DNA of 64,000 nt from Vicia villosa (lineage: Eukaryota > Streptophyta > Magnoliopsida > Fabales > Fabaceae), in contig NC_081183.1 of the NCBI RefSeq assembly GCF_029867415.1, positions 118,472,514 to 118,536,513 of the forward strand, in the 5' to 3' direction. Positions 21,355-32,979 of the stretch are shown in pieces. Under the pieces are notes generated by a model, which saw only the letters and a list, made by a program, of their open reading frames with translations, was not told the origin of the DNA and ran no database searches. Numbering within the stretch: the first letter of the stretch is position 1; every line of letters begins with the position of its first letter. The position numbers and the translations under genes were made by a program.

Positions 21355-22642
21355 GATCTCTATATAGTTTTATTTAGTTCATAACAAAAAATAATTTTTT
21401 ATATTTAATTTTGTAATTTGTGTTCTTAAGACACAAGTCACCATTTTTATTTTTATATTATTTAAATTTTATAAAAGATTTTTTTTTTGAATTGTGAGCA
21501 ATCTTAAATATAAAATTAATAATGTTGATTTTAAAGGTAAAATTAATATTATTTACTAAATAATAAATATTAATTTTCTCTCTCTTTGAACTCTTCCTTA
21601 GTAGGATGCGACGCTATCAGCTAGTGCAATGGTAAAGACTAGAGTTCGAATTCATGGAAAATCAAATTTGACTTTGAAGAAGAAGAGAAAACGAGGTCTA
21701 GTGTCAACAACAAACATACGGAAAACAAAATGTTAGGTTTTCTTTTAGTTTTGACATCATGCAAAACTTATAAGGGTGAAGTTGCACTCACATACTCCCC
21801 CTTTTTAATGATGAAAAAACTTGTGATGAGGCATATCATGTTGATATCTAAGGCTCCCCTATCTTTGTGCTTCCCTTCATCTTCGTATGTGCTTCCCCCC
21901 TTTGACAACATCAAAAAGAAAGATAGCAAATCGTGAGAAGTATCATATTCCAATACAAGTACTCATATATCACACAGAGACATTTTTGCATAGAAGACCA
22001 ATAATCACATATCCTCATATATATGTAATGATACAATATTTAATAAATAGCAAGCATGAAGCATTACAAATTAAGGAACGCGAAACAAGATTAGTAAAGA
22101 AGGCAATGCAATAGCATGCTTGTCAAGCTGCTTCTACAACATCACGACAATTTAACATATCATAATGAAACTTCCCGTGGCGCACACGCATGTTCCTAGC
22201 ATATCGACAACAATATGACATAGTGTTCATAACATATCACATAATAAAAACATTAACAATACAAGCAATATACATGTAAACATATAAATCTTGCATAAAT
22301 GCAGGTAGAATAAGTAAGAAGAACATAACCTAGTATATACAAGGAAAAATTTTATATAAATGTGAGCGAATTAATACAAGAAGTCACTATAAGCATATAT
22401 ACTGAGAACATGTAATGGTTATCAATCAAAAAATTTGGAAGTGAACATTCATGGTCTTCATCATTTGCATACATGTGAATCAATTTTGAACACCTAATAA
22501 CATATAGTGAGAAAAGTCTTACTTTCAAGGAGAAATTGAAACAATACTACCTTACTCTTGATGGAACAGAAGTTGCACTCAAATGATGTTAAATACTCAT
22601 ACAAAAGTTAGAGCAGTAGTATAAAGTGCAAGCAATGTGATA
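21355..22642 (-). mobile_element. Sirevirus-like Copia 3' region (left half)
   Basis: The minus strand carries purine runs GTCAAAGGGGGGAAGCAC (about 21893-21910) and AAAAAGGGGGAGTATGTGAG (about 21790-21809), with TTTTGATGTTGTCAAA-type text nearby. Multiple such PPT motifs are typical of Sireviruses. It continues the element whose pol end is at 34430-34562, on the far side of the inserted Athila. Between the PPTs and the insertion is about 700 bp without a conserved ORF. No matching LTR was delimited. Confidence 0.6.
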
Positions 22643-22647
22643 GAAAC
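22643..22647. other. Target-site duplication (left), GAAAC
   Basis: GAAAC here and at 34426-34430 flanks the Athila element exactly, as expected for a 5-bp Gypsy integration duplication. Confidence 0.9.
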
Positions 22648-24085
22648 TGATCGGAAAAATAGCAAGTGCACTATTTTTACGAAGTAGTAATAAAAGGTTA
22701 AAAACCAAGTATCGATCTCGAGGACTGCGTTGGAATATAAGTTTTATAATTATTCAATTAAATAAAAATTCAACTGGTGTTTTTGATTGAGTTATAATTT
22801 CTAAATGTAAAATAAAAATAGCAGAAAGTAAATTTAAGCCTTTTTCACTAATATGAGTAAATGTCAAGGCAAGGTGTGTAATTTGCTCTGTAATAACCCC
22901 GAATCCTTATTTGAGATCTTTTCAACAAGTTCATGATATTCAATTACTAAATCTTTAGAGTGTTTGCCCCTAAATCCTTATTGGGCAAACCTTTGGTTTT
23001 TCATCTATAAACCTAAGTCCTTAGAGATAACAGATAAAACCAAGCTTGTTTTCTATCAAGATTTCTTAGTGACCATAGGGTATCCCTAGTCCTAGGTGAT
23101 ATCTACTATGGATCAATTTAATACAAACCTTAACAATTGCGAGCCGGCAAATTGTTTATCACAAAACAATCTTTATTGGTCTGATAAAGAAGGCATTAAA
23201 AACAGTATAAAATCGAATTGAATAACATAAACATGAAGTCGATCAAATCAGAATATCAAAGTCATTACAAACCAAATCAGGGACACCCCCTAGCACTGGG
23301 GGGTTTAGCTACTCATATTGTTCAAAAGAAATTCAAAAGTATCAAAGTTAAACATTACAGATAATTGGGGAATTTGTGATCTTCAATTGCTCTTGCTCAT
23401 GAATGATCTCTCTTCTCCAATAATCTCATACGTTGCTCTGCTTCAGATTCAATTCCTTTGGTTGTAAAAAAGATACCACTTCTCTTCTCAATCCTTCACT
23501 ATATAGTGCAAACCCTTCTTTATAAGTCGGAAAGTACCAAAACGCCCTTCTGGATCACTTTTTGAGTGAAAATCATAAAAACATGAAAATCTGCGTAACA
23601 AGCCAACACGGGTCGTGTTGGGCAACACGGGTGCCCGTGTTGGTCCTCTGGATCCCTCAAAAACTAACTTGCGCTCAGTAGAAGCAACACGGGTCGTGTT
23701 AGGCAACACGGGTGCCCGTGTTGCACCACTGCTTTTCCACTTCTTCTTCCTTGCCTGCCCAGCAACACGGGTCGTGTTACTCAGCACGGGCGCCCGTGTT
23801 GCACTACTGACCTTATCTTTTCTTCTTTATCTTGCTCTTTACCTCCGACATTTCTTGCACTGGGTCGCGTGAAGAATTTCCTAGATCTAAAATACCATTA
23901 AACAACCAAACCAACGCATAAAATGGGAAAATAAACTCGAAAACTAACAAACGGATAAAACTTGCAAAAACAAACAAAATTACTTAAACAGATTAAAAAG
24001 ACTATACTATGACATTAAGCAGTGCAAAATACCTGGATTATCATCGGGAAAGTGACAAAGACATAGTGAGAATCGTGACCGATCA
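22648..24085 (-). repeat. Athila 3' LTR
   Basis: On the + strand it starts TGATCGGAAAAATAGC and ends GAATCGTGACCGATCA, with terminal inverted TGATCGG/CCGATCA. It carries three palindrome couplets at 23604-23642, 23685-23723 and 23763-23802. A TATA-like CACTATATAGTG follows at 23498-23509 (downstream in the minus direction). Confidence 0.93.
23604..23802 (-). promoter_or_regulatory. LTR array of paired CAACACGGG palindromes
   Basis: Three couplets about 80 bp apart. Each pairs CAACACGGGTCGTGTTG with CAACACGGGTGCCCGTGTTG, with centres about 20.5 bp apart. It is present in both LTRs (also 33942-34142) and in related form at 26927-27171. It probably acts as a promoter/enhancer element or a structured leader; the role is inferred. 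Confidence 0.6.
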
Positions 24086-24100
24086 CAACCCCAAACTTAC
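24086..24100 (-). other. Athila PPT
   Basis: The minus strand reads GTAAGTTTGGGGTTG directly before the 3' LTR. A second copy-like tract, AATTTAAGTTTGGGGTC, lies at about 24749-24766. Confidence 0.7.
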
Positions 24101-25318
24101 TTCATTGCTTGTCCTCAAGTGATGCTCGAGAAACTAGCTAGGGTCCCCCAAATTATCCGCTGATATCGTACCACAGTACTGCTGAGATCTTTCGCAACTT
24201 TCTTTTTGTTGGCCTTTCAATTGATTCCTTCTTCCCTGAATTTAGCAATTCAGCCATACTTCCACAATGAGGTGTCTTTTTACCTGTAAGCTTATTCACA
24301 CTCTCACCAAAACTCTCGGGTTAAAGTGTTTGCACTCAAAGATCAAGGCATTCAAAGTCAGCTCATAGGTTTGTATAACATTTATCTTCATCTCCTACGC
24401 ACAAGAAACACACTTTTTGAGGTCTTTTACGGTTGTAACGGGGCTAAGGGACAAGGTGGGATAAACAAACAAATGGGAGAACTAGTGGCTTTTGGCTTAG
24501 AATTAGAGTTATTATCTCGCTCACTGTGTTAGTATGGAGTTCACAATCACAAATGTCGGACACCGTTTCTTAAGATCCTTCACTGACTACTCATGTATTT
24601 CTTTGAGCATCTCTTTTCTTTTGCATTTTTATTATCAGATCAAATTCTCCTATAGGTAAGTGCCCCTTTTTGTATTTATCATTTCTTTTTCTCTTTTTTT
24701 TTTCTTTTTGGTTCTTTTGCACTTACCTACTTTTCTGCTTTCGGTGTACCGACCCCAAACTTAAATTATTTCACAGCTTGCAACCATAACAACTCTTATC
24801 TAAGCAGGGTAAGGAAGTGTTTGGGTTATTGGTTAATTCATGCATGTAATCAAACAAACAAAAGGCTGTATGGCTCAAACGGGGTGAACAAGGGATAACG
24901 TGAAAAGGTTAGCTTGAAAGGCTCAAGTGTAAAACAAACAAGTGCCTCAGTGTGTAAACATGTGCATTAGAAATTCCAACAAATACTTACACAAACCAAA
25001 AGTGACGATGACATACCTGACAACTCTCATGATGATTTTGTATTTGACTTTTCATAATCCTCACCATGTTTGGTCAAGCTTACAGGATCCAGGAACACTT
25101 CTTGTATGGTACAACTTTATCGCCTCATCAGTTCTACAGGTCTATCGTCTGGTCCAAAGCTTAAAAGTGCGTCCGATCATTAAGCTCAACAGTACCAACT
25201 CTTTGGGGTTCCTTTCATCACTGTGAGGTGCAATTTGGTTCACTATCTCAGGTTCTCATCACTTGTCCTGCTAACAATATCAGCATCCTGCACTGACATG
25301 TCATAGCTAACACACAAA
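24101..25318 (-). other. Athila 3' UTR
   Basis: Non-coding DNA between the extra 3' ORF and the PPT. It contains a second PPT-like tract at 24749-24766 and a T-rich run near 24670-24710. No conserved frame. Confidence 0.6.
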
Positions 25319-26581
25319 CTAACATAAAGTACTGATAAATTTAAAGGAAATACGAAATAAAAAGAAACTACTGAAAGCGATAAATAGAACTCCCCCCCAC
25401 ACTTGAACTAAACATTGTCCGCAATGTTTTTGTCCAAACGTGAGAGGTGTATACCGCACATACTGAGGAGGGGGTGGAAAATGCAACATCAGACGTTGCA
25501 TCATCTCGTGCATATCAGTGATCATCACACCTTGCCTGGTCTGCTCCTCGCCTTGCCGGGTTTGCTCAGTTCTCAGATGCCAAATTTCAGATTGAATCCA
25601 TTCCCATTGATTCGGAGCCATAGAGGAAGATCCTGAACCATAGGTGTGAAAATGAGAGGGCTCCTGTGGGAACTGATGCTGAGTCGGGTCTTCGCCGTCT
25701 CCTTGATTACCTACATCAAAATCAGCATATTGGTCGCCTCCTTCCGGAGCGACATTAGTGTAGAGCCAGTTGGCACGATTAGCCGTGCTGGCTTTTGCCG
25801 GGTCAGGTAATTCAAACAGGAAACGACTTCTGCTTGTCAACCAATAGCCACCATTAGAAATCGTAATCATGGATTGATGAATAAGGGATTCCATAGCAAT
25901 CTTAGTTTTACCTGCAATCGGAGTGTTAGTGTCCAATAATTCTTTGTAACCAAAACGAACGTGGCAGCATTAAGCACATCATGATGAAGCATTGCTTAGA
26001 GGAAAAAGACCCTTCTGGGCATAGCGAATACATGGATTCTGAATCTATGAGGACTTAGCACTCGCGGTGACATACGCCTCCAATCCTGTGATATCGCCCC
26101 AAAATTATTGTCCCGGGAATTCATCCGGAACAGCCCCCGGTCCATAGATGGGCAATTTGAGGATACCCCCTAACTCCTCTACGGTTAACTCATGAGCTTG
26201 GTTAAACATGCGGAACTTAAGAGTACCAAAGAAGTACTTAATAGACCCGTTCCACTTTCTTTCTAAATGAAACTCTATTGTGCTTAGAAACTCAAGAGTG
26301 AGGCGCTCATAGGATGGTGCCTCCATATACATAAATTCCAGCATACCCACAGAATGAAATAGCCTATCAATCTCGGTTTTAATGCCTAGGGTATTCATAG
26401 TGTTTTCACAGATATACCTTGTGGGGATGAGCTTCCGTTTGACATGGTTCAAATATCTTTGGTGATGCTTAGGGTCCTTAAAGAGAATGTCATGCGGGTT
26501 GGATTGGCGGACCAGCCTTTTGTGAATGCCTGCAGACTCAGCGACTTGCTTACCCGTGTTGGTTCTTTTCTTTGGTGGCAT
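25319..26581 (-). pseudogene. Extra 3' ORF of the Athila (unknown function), broken
   Basis: The ATG at 26581 opens MPPKKRTNTGKQ with a basic N-terminus. Next come RYLNHVKRKLIPTRYICEN and YERLTLEFLSTIEFHL, matching the family at 11526. The frame stops at 26105-26107. Homology continues (FWGDITG, then IQNPCIRYAQK) through stops and a shift, and reopens at 25936. From there it reads NGGYWLTSRSRFLFELPDP, an acidic linker and a polar repeat region (RTEQTRQGEEQTRQGV). It lies where an envelope gene would be in env-bearing Gypsy elements, but shows no signal peptide or membrane helix. A palindrome module homologous to that of the LTR lies upstream. Confidence 0.8.
25390..25427 (-). promoter_or_regulatory. 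Hairpin plus PPT-like tract after the 3' ORF
   Basis: The minus strand reads ACATTG-CGGA-CAATGT, then TTCAAGTGTGGGGGGGAG. It is the same design as 13024-13060 in the other Athila family. Here it overlaps the end of the reopened frame. Confidence 0.6.
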
Positions 26582-27379
26582 GATGAGTACCTACAAGAAA
26601 GAGAACAAACAAAAATACAAAACATAAAATTTATGAATTAGAAGAAAAAGTTACCGTAGGGTTGAAGAGGGTGAGGAGTGGAATAACTTTTGTGAAGGTT
26701 GATGTGGGTTTGGAGTAGTGTAGAAGGGGAAGTTGGGAGCTTTAATATTGGTTTTGATGGAGGTTTAGGTTTTTGTGTGAGAGAGAGAGATTGAAGAAGA
26801 GTGTTTATGAAAGAAGGAGGAAATAAAATAATAAGAAAAAGGAGGGTATTCGATTCTGATTGGATGGAAAAAAGGTGGGATGGGTGGGGTCCATATAAAA
26901 ATTTTTGAAAAAAATTTCACGCACAGGCAACACGGCCCGTGTTGCGCAACACGGCCACCCGTGTTGCGCAACACGGCCACCCGTGTTGCCTCACTGATTT
27001 ATTTTTTTTTAAAACAGCTTGCTCCCAGTGGACGCAACACGGCCCGTGTTGTGCAACACGACCACCCGTGTTGCTCCACTGTTTTCAACCTTTCTCTCTT
27101 CTTCTTATTTTTTTCCATATTTCGTCTGGGGCAACACGGCCCGTGTTCCACAACACGGCCACCCGTGTTGCACCCCGGGTTCCACTTCATAAAAAAAAAA
27201 TTTCTTCTTCATTTTTCCTTGTTTTTCCTCACCTTGTGACCACCACTGGGATTAGCTTGTCCTGAAACATTAAAAAAAACACACATAAAAGAAAACAACG
27301 AGAATACATTAGGAAAATCCGTGGGTTGCCTCCCACGAAGCGCTTCGTTTAACGTCGCTTGGCTCGACGATCGTTCATC
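26582..27379 (-). promoter_or_regulatory. Palindrome module and leader upstream of the 3' ORF
   Basis: Palindrome groups lie at 27171-27131, 27074-27034 and 26989-26927, built from CAACACGGCCCGTGTTG and CAACACGGCCACCCGTGTTG. The surrounding words also match the LTR array: GCTTGCTCCCAGTGGACG here versus ACTTGCGCTCAGTAGAAG in the LTR, and TTGCTCCACTG versus TTGCACCACTG. A weak TATA-like TTTTTATATGG occurs at about 26890-26900. It probably derives from the LTR promoter region; function is inferred. Confidence 0.55.
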
Positions 27380-28462
27380 TTATCCTGTAAGACGAACACT
27401 GTGAATCAGACCACTTTCTTGTCCTTGATAATACGGCTTCACCCGCTGTCCATTCACTTTAAATGTATCCCCGTTGGTTTGATTTTTTAATTCTATTGCT
27501 CCATGAGGGAATACTTTGTGAATTAGGAATGGTCCTGACCATCGTGACTTTAACTTTCCAGGGAAAAGTTTCAACCTGGAATTAAACAGCAATACCAATT
27601 GACCTTCCCGCAATTCCTTTTTCTGAATCCTCTGATCATGCCATCTTTTTGTTTGTTCCTTGTAGATTTTGGCATTCTCGTATGCTTGATTGCGGAACTC
27701 TTCCGGTTCGTGAAGTAGAGTTGTTCGAGCTTCACCGGCTTTCAGAAAATCACAGTTTAGGAGTTTGGTGGCCCAAAACGCTTTGTGTTCGAGTTCGAGC
27801 GATAGGTGGCATGCCTTCCCATACACCAATTGATACGGAGACATACCTATCGGGGTCTTGTACGCTGTTCTGTATGCCCAGAGAGCGTCATCTAGTTTGG
27901 TCGACCAGTCTTTGCGAGAGGCACTAACAGTTTTTTCCAGAATTTGTTTTATTTGCCTGTTAGAAACCTCGACTTGCCCACTTGTTTGAGGATGATATGG
28001 GGTGGCGATCTTGTGTTTCACATTGTATTTTTTTAGCAAATTCTCCATTAGTTTATTTAAGAAGTGAGTACCTTCATCACTGATTAATGCTCTGGGTACT
28101 CCAAACCTAGAGAAGATGTTATGCTTGAGAAAAGTCACAACCACTTTCGCATCATTGGTGGGTAAGGCTACAGCTTCCACCCACTTTGATACGTAGTCAA
28201 CTGCCACCAAGATATAATTCTTCCCGAAGGATGGTGGGAACGGTCCCATAAAATCAATCCCCCATAAGTCAAACAGTTCCACTTCCAACATAGCATTCTG
28301 AGGCATCTGATTTCGCTTTGAGATGTTACCTGTTCTTTGACATCTATCACGCTCGAACCACATGGTGAGCATCCTTGAATAAGGTCGGCCAGTATAACCC
28401 AGATTGTAAGACTTTCGCAGCAGTTCTATCTCCACTAAAGTGTCCCCCATAGTCTGAGTCAT
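27380..28462 (-). pseudogene. Athila integrase (core and C-terminal domain)
   Basis: It continues the pol frame after a shift near 28355, where the tail of the HHCC zinc domain is split. Catalytic triad residues are visible: D in [11 protein letters not shown] in [10 protein letters not shown], and E in [15 protein letters not shown]. The C-terminal part ends in [19 protein letters not shown] and RVKPYYQG, the GPY/F-type module. No chromodomain follows, as usual for Athila. It would integrate the cDNA. The frameshift breaks it from the rest of pol. Confidence 0.92.
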
Positions 28463-31049
28463 GGCATGCTTTTAGTACATCCCTTTGTTCCTCTTCTGGT
28501 ACGCATCTTCTGACCAAACCATCTATCCCTTTCTTGTATAGGAAAGGGTCATCCCATAAATAGAACCTGCAATCATGTAGAAACTTTTTCTTGCGGTTAG
28601 AATCAAAATCTTCTGGGATTACCCCACCTACCAGATAATTTGCATAATCGGCGAACCAAGGTGCACCAATAACAGCAAGGATATGCACATCTGCGAATTC
28701 ATCCTGTATTGGGCGTTTTTCCTCTGTTTCCTCGATAGGTGACATTCGGGAAAGGTGGTCTGCGACTGTGTTTTCGCATCCTTTTTTATCACGAATCTCC
28801 ACATCAAACTCCTGAAGGAGTAAGATCCATCTCAGAAGCCTTGGCTTAGAATCCTGTTTGGCAAAAAGATACTTCAAAGCAGCATGGTCAGTGTAAACAA
28901 TAACTTTGGAACCCAATAGATATTGCCTGAATTTATCAAAGGCATAAACAACAGCAAGCAACTCTTTTTCAGTTGTTGCGTAATTTATCTGTGCAGGGTT
29001 TAAAACATGACTAGCGTAGTAAATAAAATGTAACAATTTGTCCCTACGCTGTCCTAGAACCGCCCCTACTGCAATGTCACTTGCATCACACATGATCTCG
29101 AAAGGGAGAGACCAATCTAGGGCCACAACAATTGGTGCCGAAACTAGTTTTTTCTTAATTGTTTCAAATGCTACGGCACACTCATTATCAAAATTAAAGA
29201 CCCTGTCCTTAACCAACAGAGTAGTTAAGGGTTTAGCTATTTTAGAAAAATCTCTTATGAACCGGCGGTAGAAACCCGCATGCCCTAAGAAACTTCGGAT
29301 ACCTTTCTCATTCATTGGTGGTGGTAGCTTTGATATGACTTCTATTTTTGCTTGGTCAACTTCTATTCCTTTGTGGGAAATTTTGTGACCCAACACTATA
29401 CCTTCACGCACCATGAAGTGACACTTCTCCCAGTTGAGGATCAAGTTGGTCTGTTGACATCTTTCTAACACAAGAGCAAGATTAGTTAAACAATTATCAA
29501 AACACTTACCAAAAACTGAGAAGTCGTCCATGAATACTTCCATATGCTTTTCAAGCATATCGTCAAAGATGGCTTGCATGCATCTTTGAAAAGTAGCTGG
29601 AGCATTACATAACCCGAATGGCATCCTTCTATAGGCAAAAATACCAAACGGGCAAGTGAAAGCCGTCTTTTCTTGATCTTCTGGTGCGACCGCTATTTGA
29701 TTATACCCCGAATACCCATCGAGGAAGCAATAGTAATCATGACCCGCTAACCTTTCCAGCATTTGGTCTATGAAAGGTAACGGGAAGTGGTCTTTTCTTG
29801 TCGCCAGATTTAGCCTTCTGTAATCGATGCAAACTCTCCATCCTGTTACTGTCCTTGTAGGGATTAACTCATTTTTCTCATTTTTTATTACTGTAGTTCC
29901 TCCCTTTTTCGGCACTACATGTACAGGACTCACCCAAGAACTATCAGATATAGGGTAGATCATCCCCGCATCTAATAGTTTCACCACTTCTTTTCTGACT
30001 ACTTCCTTCATTGCTGGATTCAACCTCCGTTGAGGTTGGACTACCGCTTTGTGATCATCCTCCATGAGAATTTTGTGCATGCAAACCGTAGGACTAATAC
30101 CTTTCAAATCTTCAATCGACCATCCCATGGATCTTTTGTGCTTTTTCAGAACTTCAACAAGTTTGTTCTCTTGGATAACTTCAAGGTGTGAACTTATGAT
30201 AGCCGGACATTTGTTTTCTGTGTCTAGGAAGACATATTTGAGGTTCTCCGATAGTTGTTTCAATTCAGCCCCCTTCTTTGGTTCATCTTTCTTTTCCTCT
30301 ACTAATGGTTGCCTTAAATCCTCCCACCGATTTTGTCGAGAACTTTTAAAGAAAGGTTTTGCCTCCATCAAATTCAACACTTCTATCTCTTCTTCGTCAA
30401 CCTCTTCAGTTTTGTTGAAAATTGATAAACTCAACACTCTTTCTAAAGGTAATTGTTGTGACTTCAAAGCATTCTCATTGTGAACAATTTGATCAATCAC
30501 CTCAATATGTTGACTAGTAGCAACATCATCCTTGTATTTCATGGTGTTTCGCACATCAATTTTTAACTCTTCATCGTACACCTTCAAGGTCATAGTGCCC
30601 TCTTCTATGTCTATCAAAGATCTCCCGGTCTCTAAGAATGGTCTCCCCAAAATGATTGGAATTTCTTCATCTGCTGGCATCTCTAAAATTACAAAATCCA
30701 CTGGAAACACAAACTTGTCTATTTTTACAAGCACATCTTCTACTATCCCGTACGGTCTTTTTACGGAATGATCGGCAAATTGGAGTGTCATTCTTGTATC
30801 TTGAACTTTACCAATTCCCAATCTTTTGTAGATGGACAGCGGCATAAGGCTAACACTTGCTCCTAAGTCAATAAGAGCCTTTTTAAATGATCTATCCCCA
30901 ATAGTACAAGGAATAGTTACAGAGCCTCGGTCTTTCTTCTTCACCGGAATCTTCATACCCTGCAAAATAGCATTACAAGTTTCAGTTAGAATAATTGGGT
31001 CACAATCGGTTGTCCTTTTCTTGGAGATGATATCTTTCATGAACTTGGC
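28347..31049 (-). pseudogene. Athila pol: protease, reverse transcriptase, RNase H, integrase start
   Basis: About 900 codons open on the minus strand. Domains in order: aspartic protease with LIDLGASVSLMP (about residue 56); reverse transcriptase with WRVCIDYRRLN, FPLPFIDQML, FLDGYSGYNQI and the catalytic FMDDFSVFG (about residue 503); RNase H with FEIMCDASDIAVGAVLGQ (about 648) and the E-containing TTEKELLAVVYAF; and the N-terminal integrase zinc domain near 840-897. It is preceded in frame by a TAG (31050-31052) and ends by frameshift near 28355. Gene order and the FMDD variant fit Athila/Gypsy. It converts element RNA to cDNA in cytoplasmic particles. Confidence 0.93.
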
Positions 31050-32845
31050 CTATGTAGGCATTTGTTCTAACGCCTCCAGGAATGGTATGTTCAACTCAAG
31101 TTTCTTAAACATTTCCAAGAATTTTTGAAAGTTTTTCTCGTGCTGCCCTTTCTTCTTATTTCTTGTTGGAAAGGGTAATTTGATTTCCGGTTTTTGTTCA
31201 CTCGTCTTCCCTTTAGTTGTTGGTTCCAACACACCTAAGTCTTCCACTTGTGCTTCATTCTCTTTTATTTCTACATCCACTTCAAACAATGGCTCTCCTT
31301 CTTTAGCAATCTCCTCTACAACTTCTTTCGCTTTACCACTTCTAGTTACTATAGCGCTCACATTATTATGGTCTTTGGGATTCGTAACTGTGGCACTAGG
31401 CAGAGCACCAGGTTGCTGAGGGCTTGCCAATTGTTGTGCTATTTGACTCATCTGAATTTCAAGATTTTTAATTGATGCTCCTGTATTCCGAAAATTACTT
31501 CTTGTTTCTTCTTGAAATTGGGAGCTTTGAGCAGCCATTTTTTCAATGGCGATCTCCCAATCTGCTTTTCTTTGCCCTTGTTGCTGGAATTGTTGTTGAG
31601 GTTGCTGATACGGCTGTTGATATGGTTGTTGTTGTGGTGGCCTATATTGCTGTTGTTGTTGTGGAAGACCTTGATAAGGAGCAGCCCCTTGTTTTTGGTA
31701 CGTTCCCTTGTTGATCCTGGATTGTAAGTATTAGAGTAAGGGTTGTTCTGTTTCAAAAAGTTGATTTCTTCCACCTGCTGGGCTGTTACCACACAATGCA
31801 CGGCAAAGTGAGGTCCTCCACATATTTCACAATTCACTGCTTGAATCGGTTGAACCGGCTGAACTTGAGCCACCGTTTGTTTTTCAAGAGCCATTTGTTT
31901 CATTCTACGCTCAACTTCAGCTGCGATCTGCTCTTCCATCTCAACAACTTGATTCGTCAACTTCAAATCAACTAACCCTTCTGGTTGATTTACACTGCGG
32001 TCATACAGCTCTAAGTGTTCGTTTGCTGCAATAGCATCAATGATCTTCTTTATCTCAGTGGCTGTTTTAAAATTCGTTGAACCACCAGCAGCTGTGTGAA
32101 TTAGTTGTTTAGTCTTAAGCTTAAGACCATTCACAAAATTCTGCATTTGCTCGGTTGCATCCATGTTATGAGTAGGACATGCAACCAACAACCGCTTGAA
32201 TCTTTTATATGCATCTCCAAGTGATTCTCCTTCCTTCTGTTTGAAATTAACTATATCATATCTCTTGCGGATATACACAGAAGCTGGAAAATATTCATTC
32301 AGAAATGTTGTCTCCATTTGTTGCCAAGTTGTGATACTTCCACCAGGTAAAGAGTAAAACCACTCTTCAGCATCGTCTGACAATGTAAATGGAAACATCA
32401 CCAATTTCTTGGCTTCTTCAGAATGCCCCTCTATCTTTAATGACGTTGTCATAGTAAGAAACCTTTGTAAGTGCTTATTTGCATCTTCATTGATCCTTCC
32501 AGAGAATGGTTTCTTTTCAAGTTGTCTTATTGTTGCCGGGTGTAGCTGAAAATGGGCAACATTGACCGGTTAGTTAACAATTGTCATCCGGCCAAGAGGT
32601 GCATTTGCTCTTCCATAATCACCTAAAAGCCTTTCCACAGGAGGGGGGTCTTCGGCCATAGTTTCAGGTTCAGAATTTGAATGCTCAGAATGTATTGACT
32701 GAGTCTTCTCTGTTTCGGGATCTGAAACTATCAGCGGTTCTTCTTTTGCTTCCAGTTCTCTTTGTTTAGCTTCTCGGCGTCTTGCTCGAAATAATCTTTC
32801 TGGTTCTGCGTCAAAAAGAAGTTCAGCTGAGGCCTTACCTCGCAT
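31050..32845 (-). pseudogene. Athila gag
   Basis: It starts MRGKASAELLFDAEPERLF and has an acidic N-terminus. The retrotransposon gag core reads WFYSLPGGSITTWQQMETTF, then FPASVYIRKRYDIVNFKQ and GESLGDAYKRFKRLL. A single zinc-knuckle-like CEICGGPHFAVHC follows (about 31825), then a Gln-rich stretch, QQQQQYRPPQQQPYQQ in the alternate frame. Lesions: TAA at 32570-32572, a one-base frameshift near 31715, and TAG at 31050-31052, which separates the region from protease. It would form the particle shell and bind RNA. Confidence 0.9.
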
Positions 32846-32953
32846 ACAAAGATTAGATGAATATTAGTATGAGCAATTCAAATAACAGAAAATAAAATTT
32901 TGGTTGCAGAGCAACAAAAATTCAATTGAATTATTATTTAACTTATATTTGGC

Positions 32954-32973
32954 AGTCCCTGGCAACGGCACCA
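32954..32973 (-). other. Primer binding site
   Basis: The minus strand reads TGGTGCCGTTGCCAGGGACT, 6 bp inside the 5' LTR end. It resembles the common plant Gypsy PBS TGGCGCCGTTGCCGGGGA, complementary to the tRNA-Asp 3' end, with two differences. Confidence 0.75.
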
Positions 32974-32979
32974 AAAACT

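Noticed and set aside
21608..21655. Possible tRNA/SINE with GAGTTCGAATTC
   Set aside because: The A box is poor, A-B distance is too short, and there is no cloverleaf or repeated copy visible.
23604..23802. Regularly spaced palindromes that look CRISPR-like
   Set aside because: This is plant nuclear DNA. The units lie within LTRs, vary in sequence, have homologous spacers and no cas genes.
25319..26581. Calling the Athila 3' ORF an envelope gene
   Set aside because: Position fits, but no signal peptide, membrane helix or cleavage site is visible in any of the three homologues, so function is left open.
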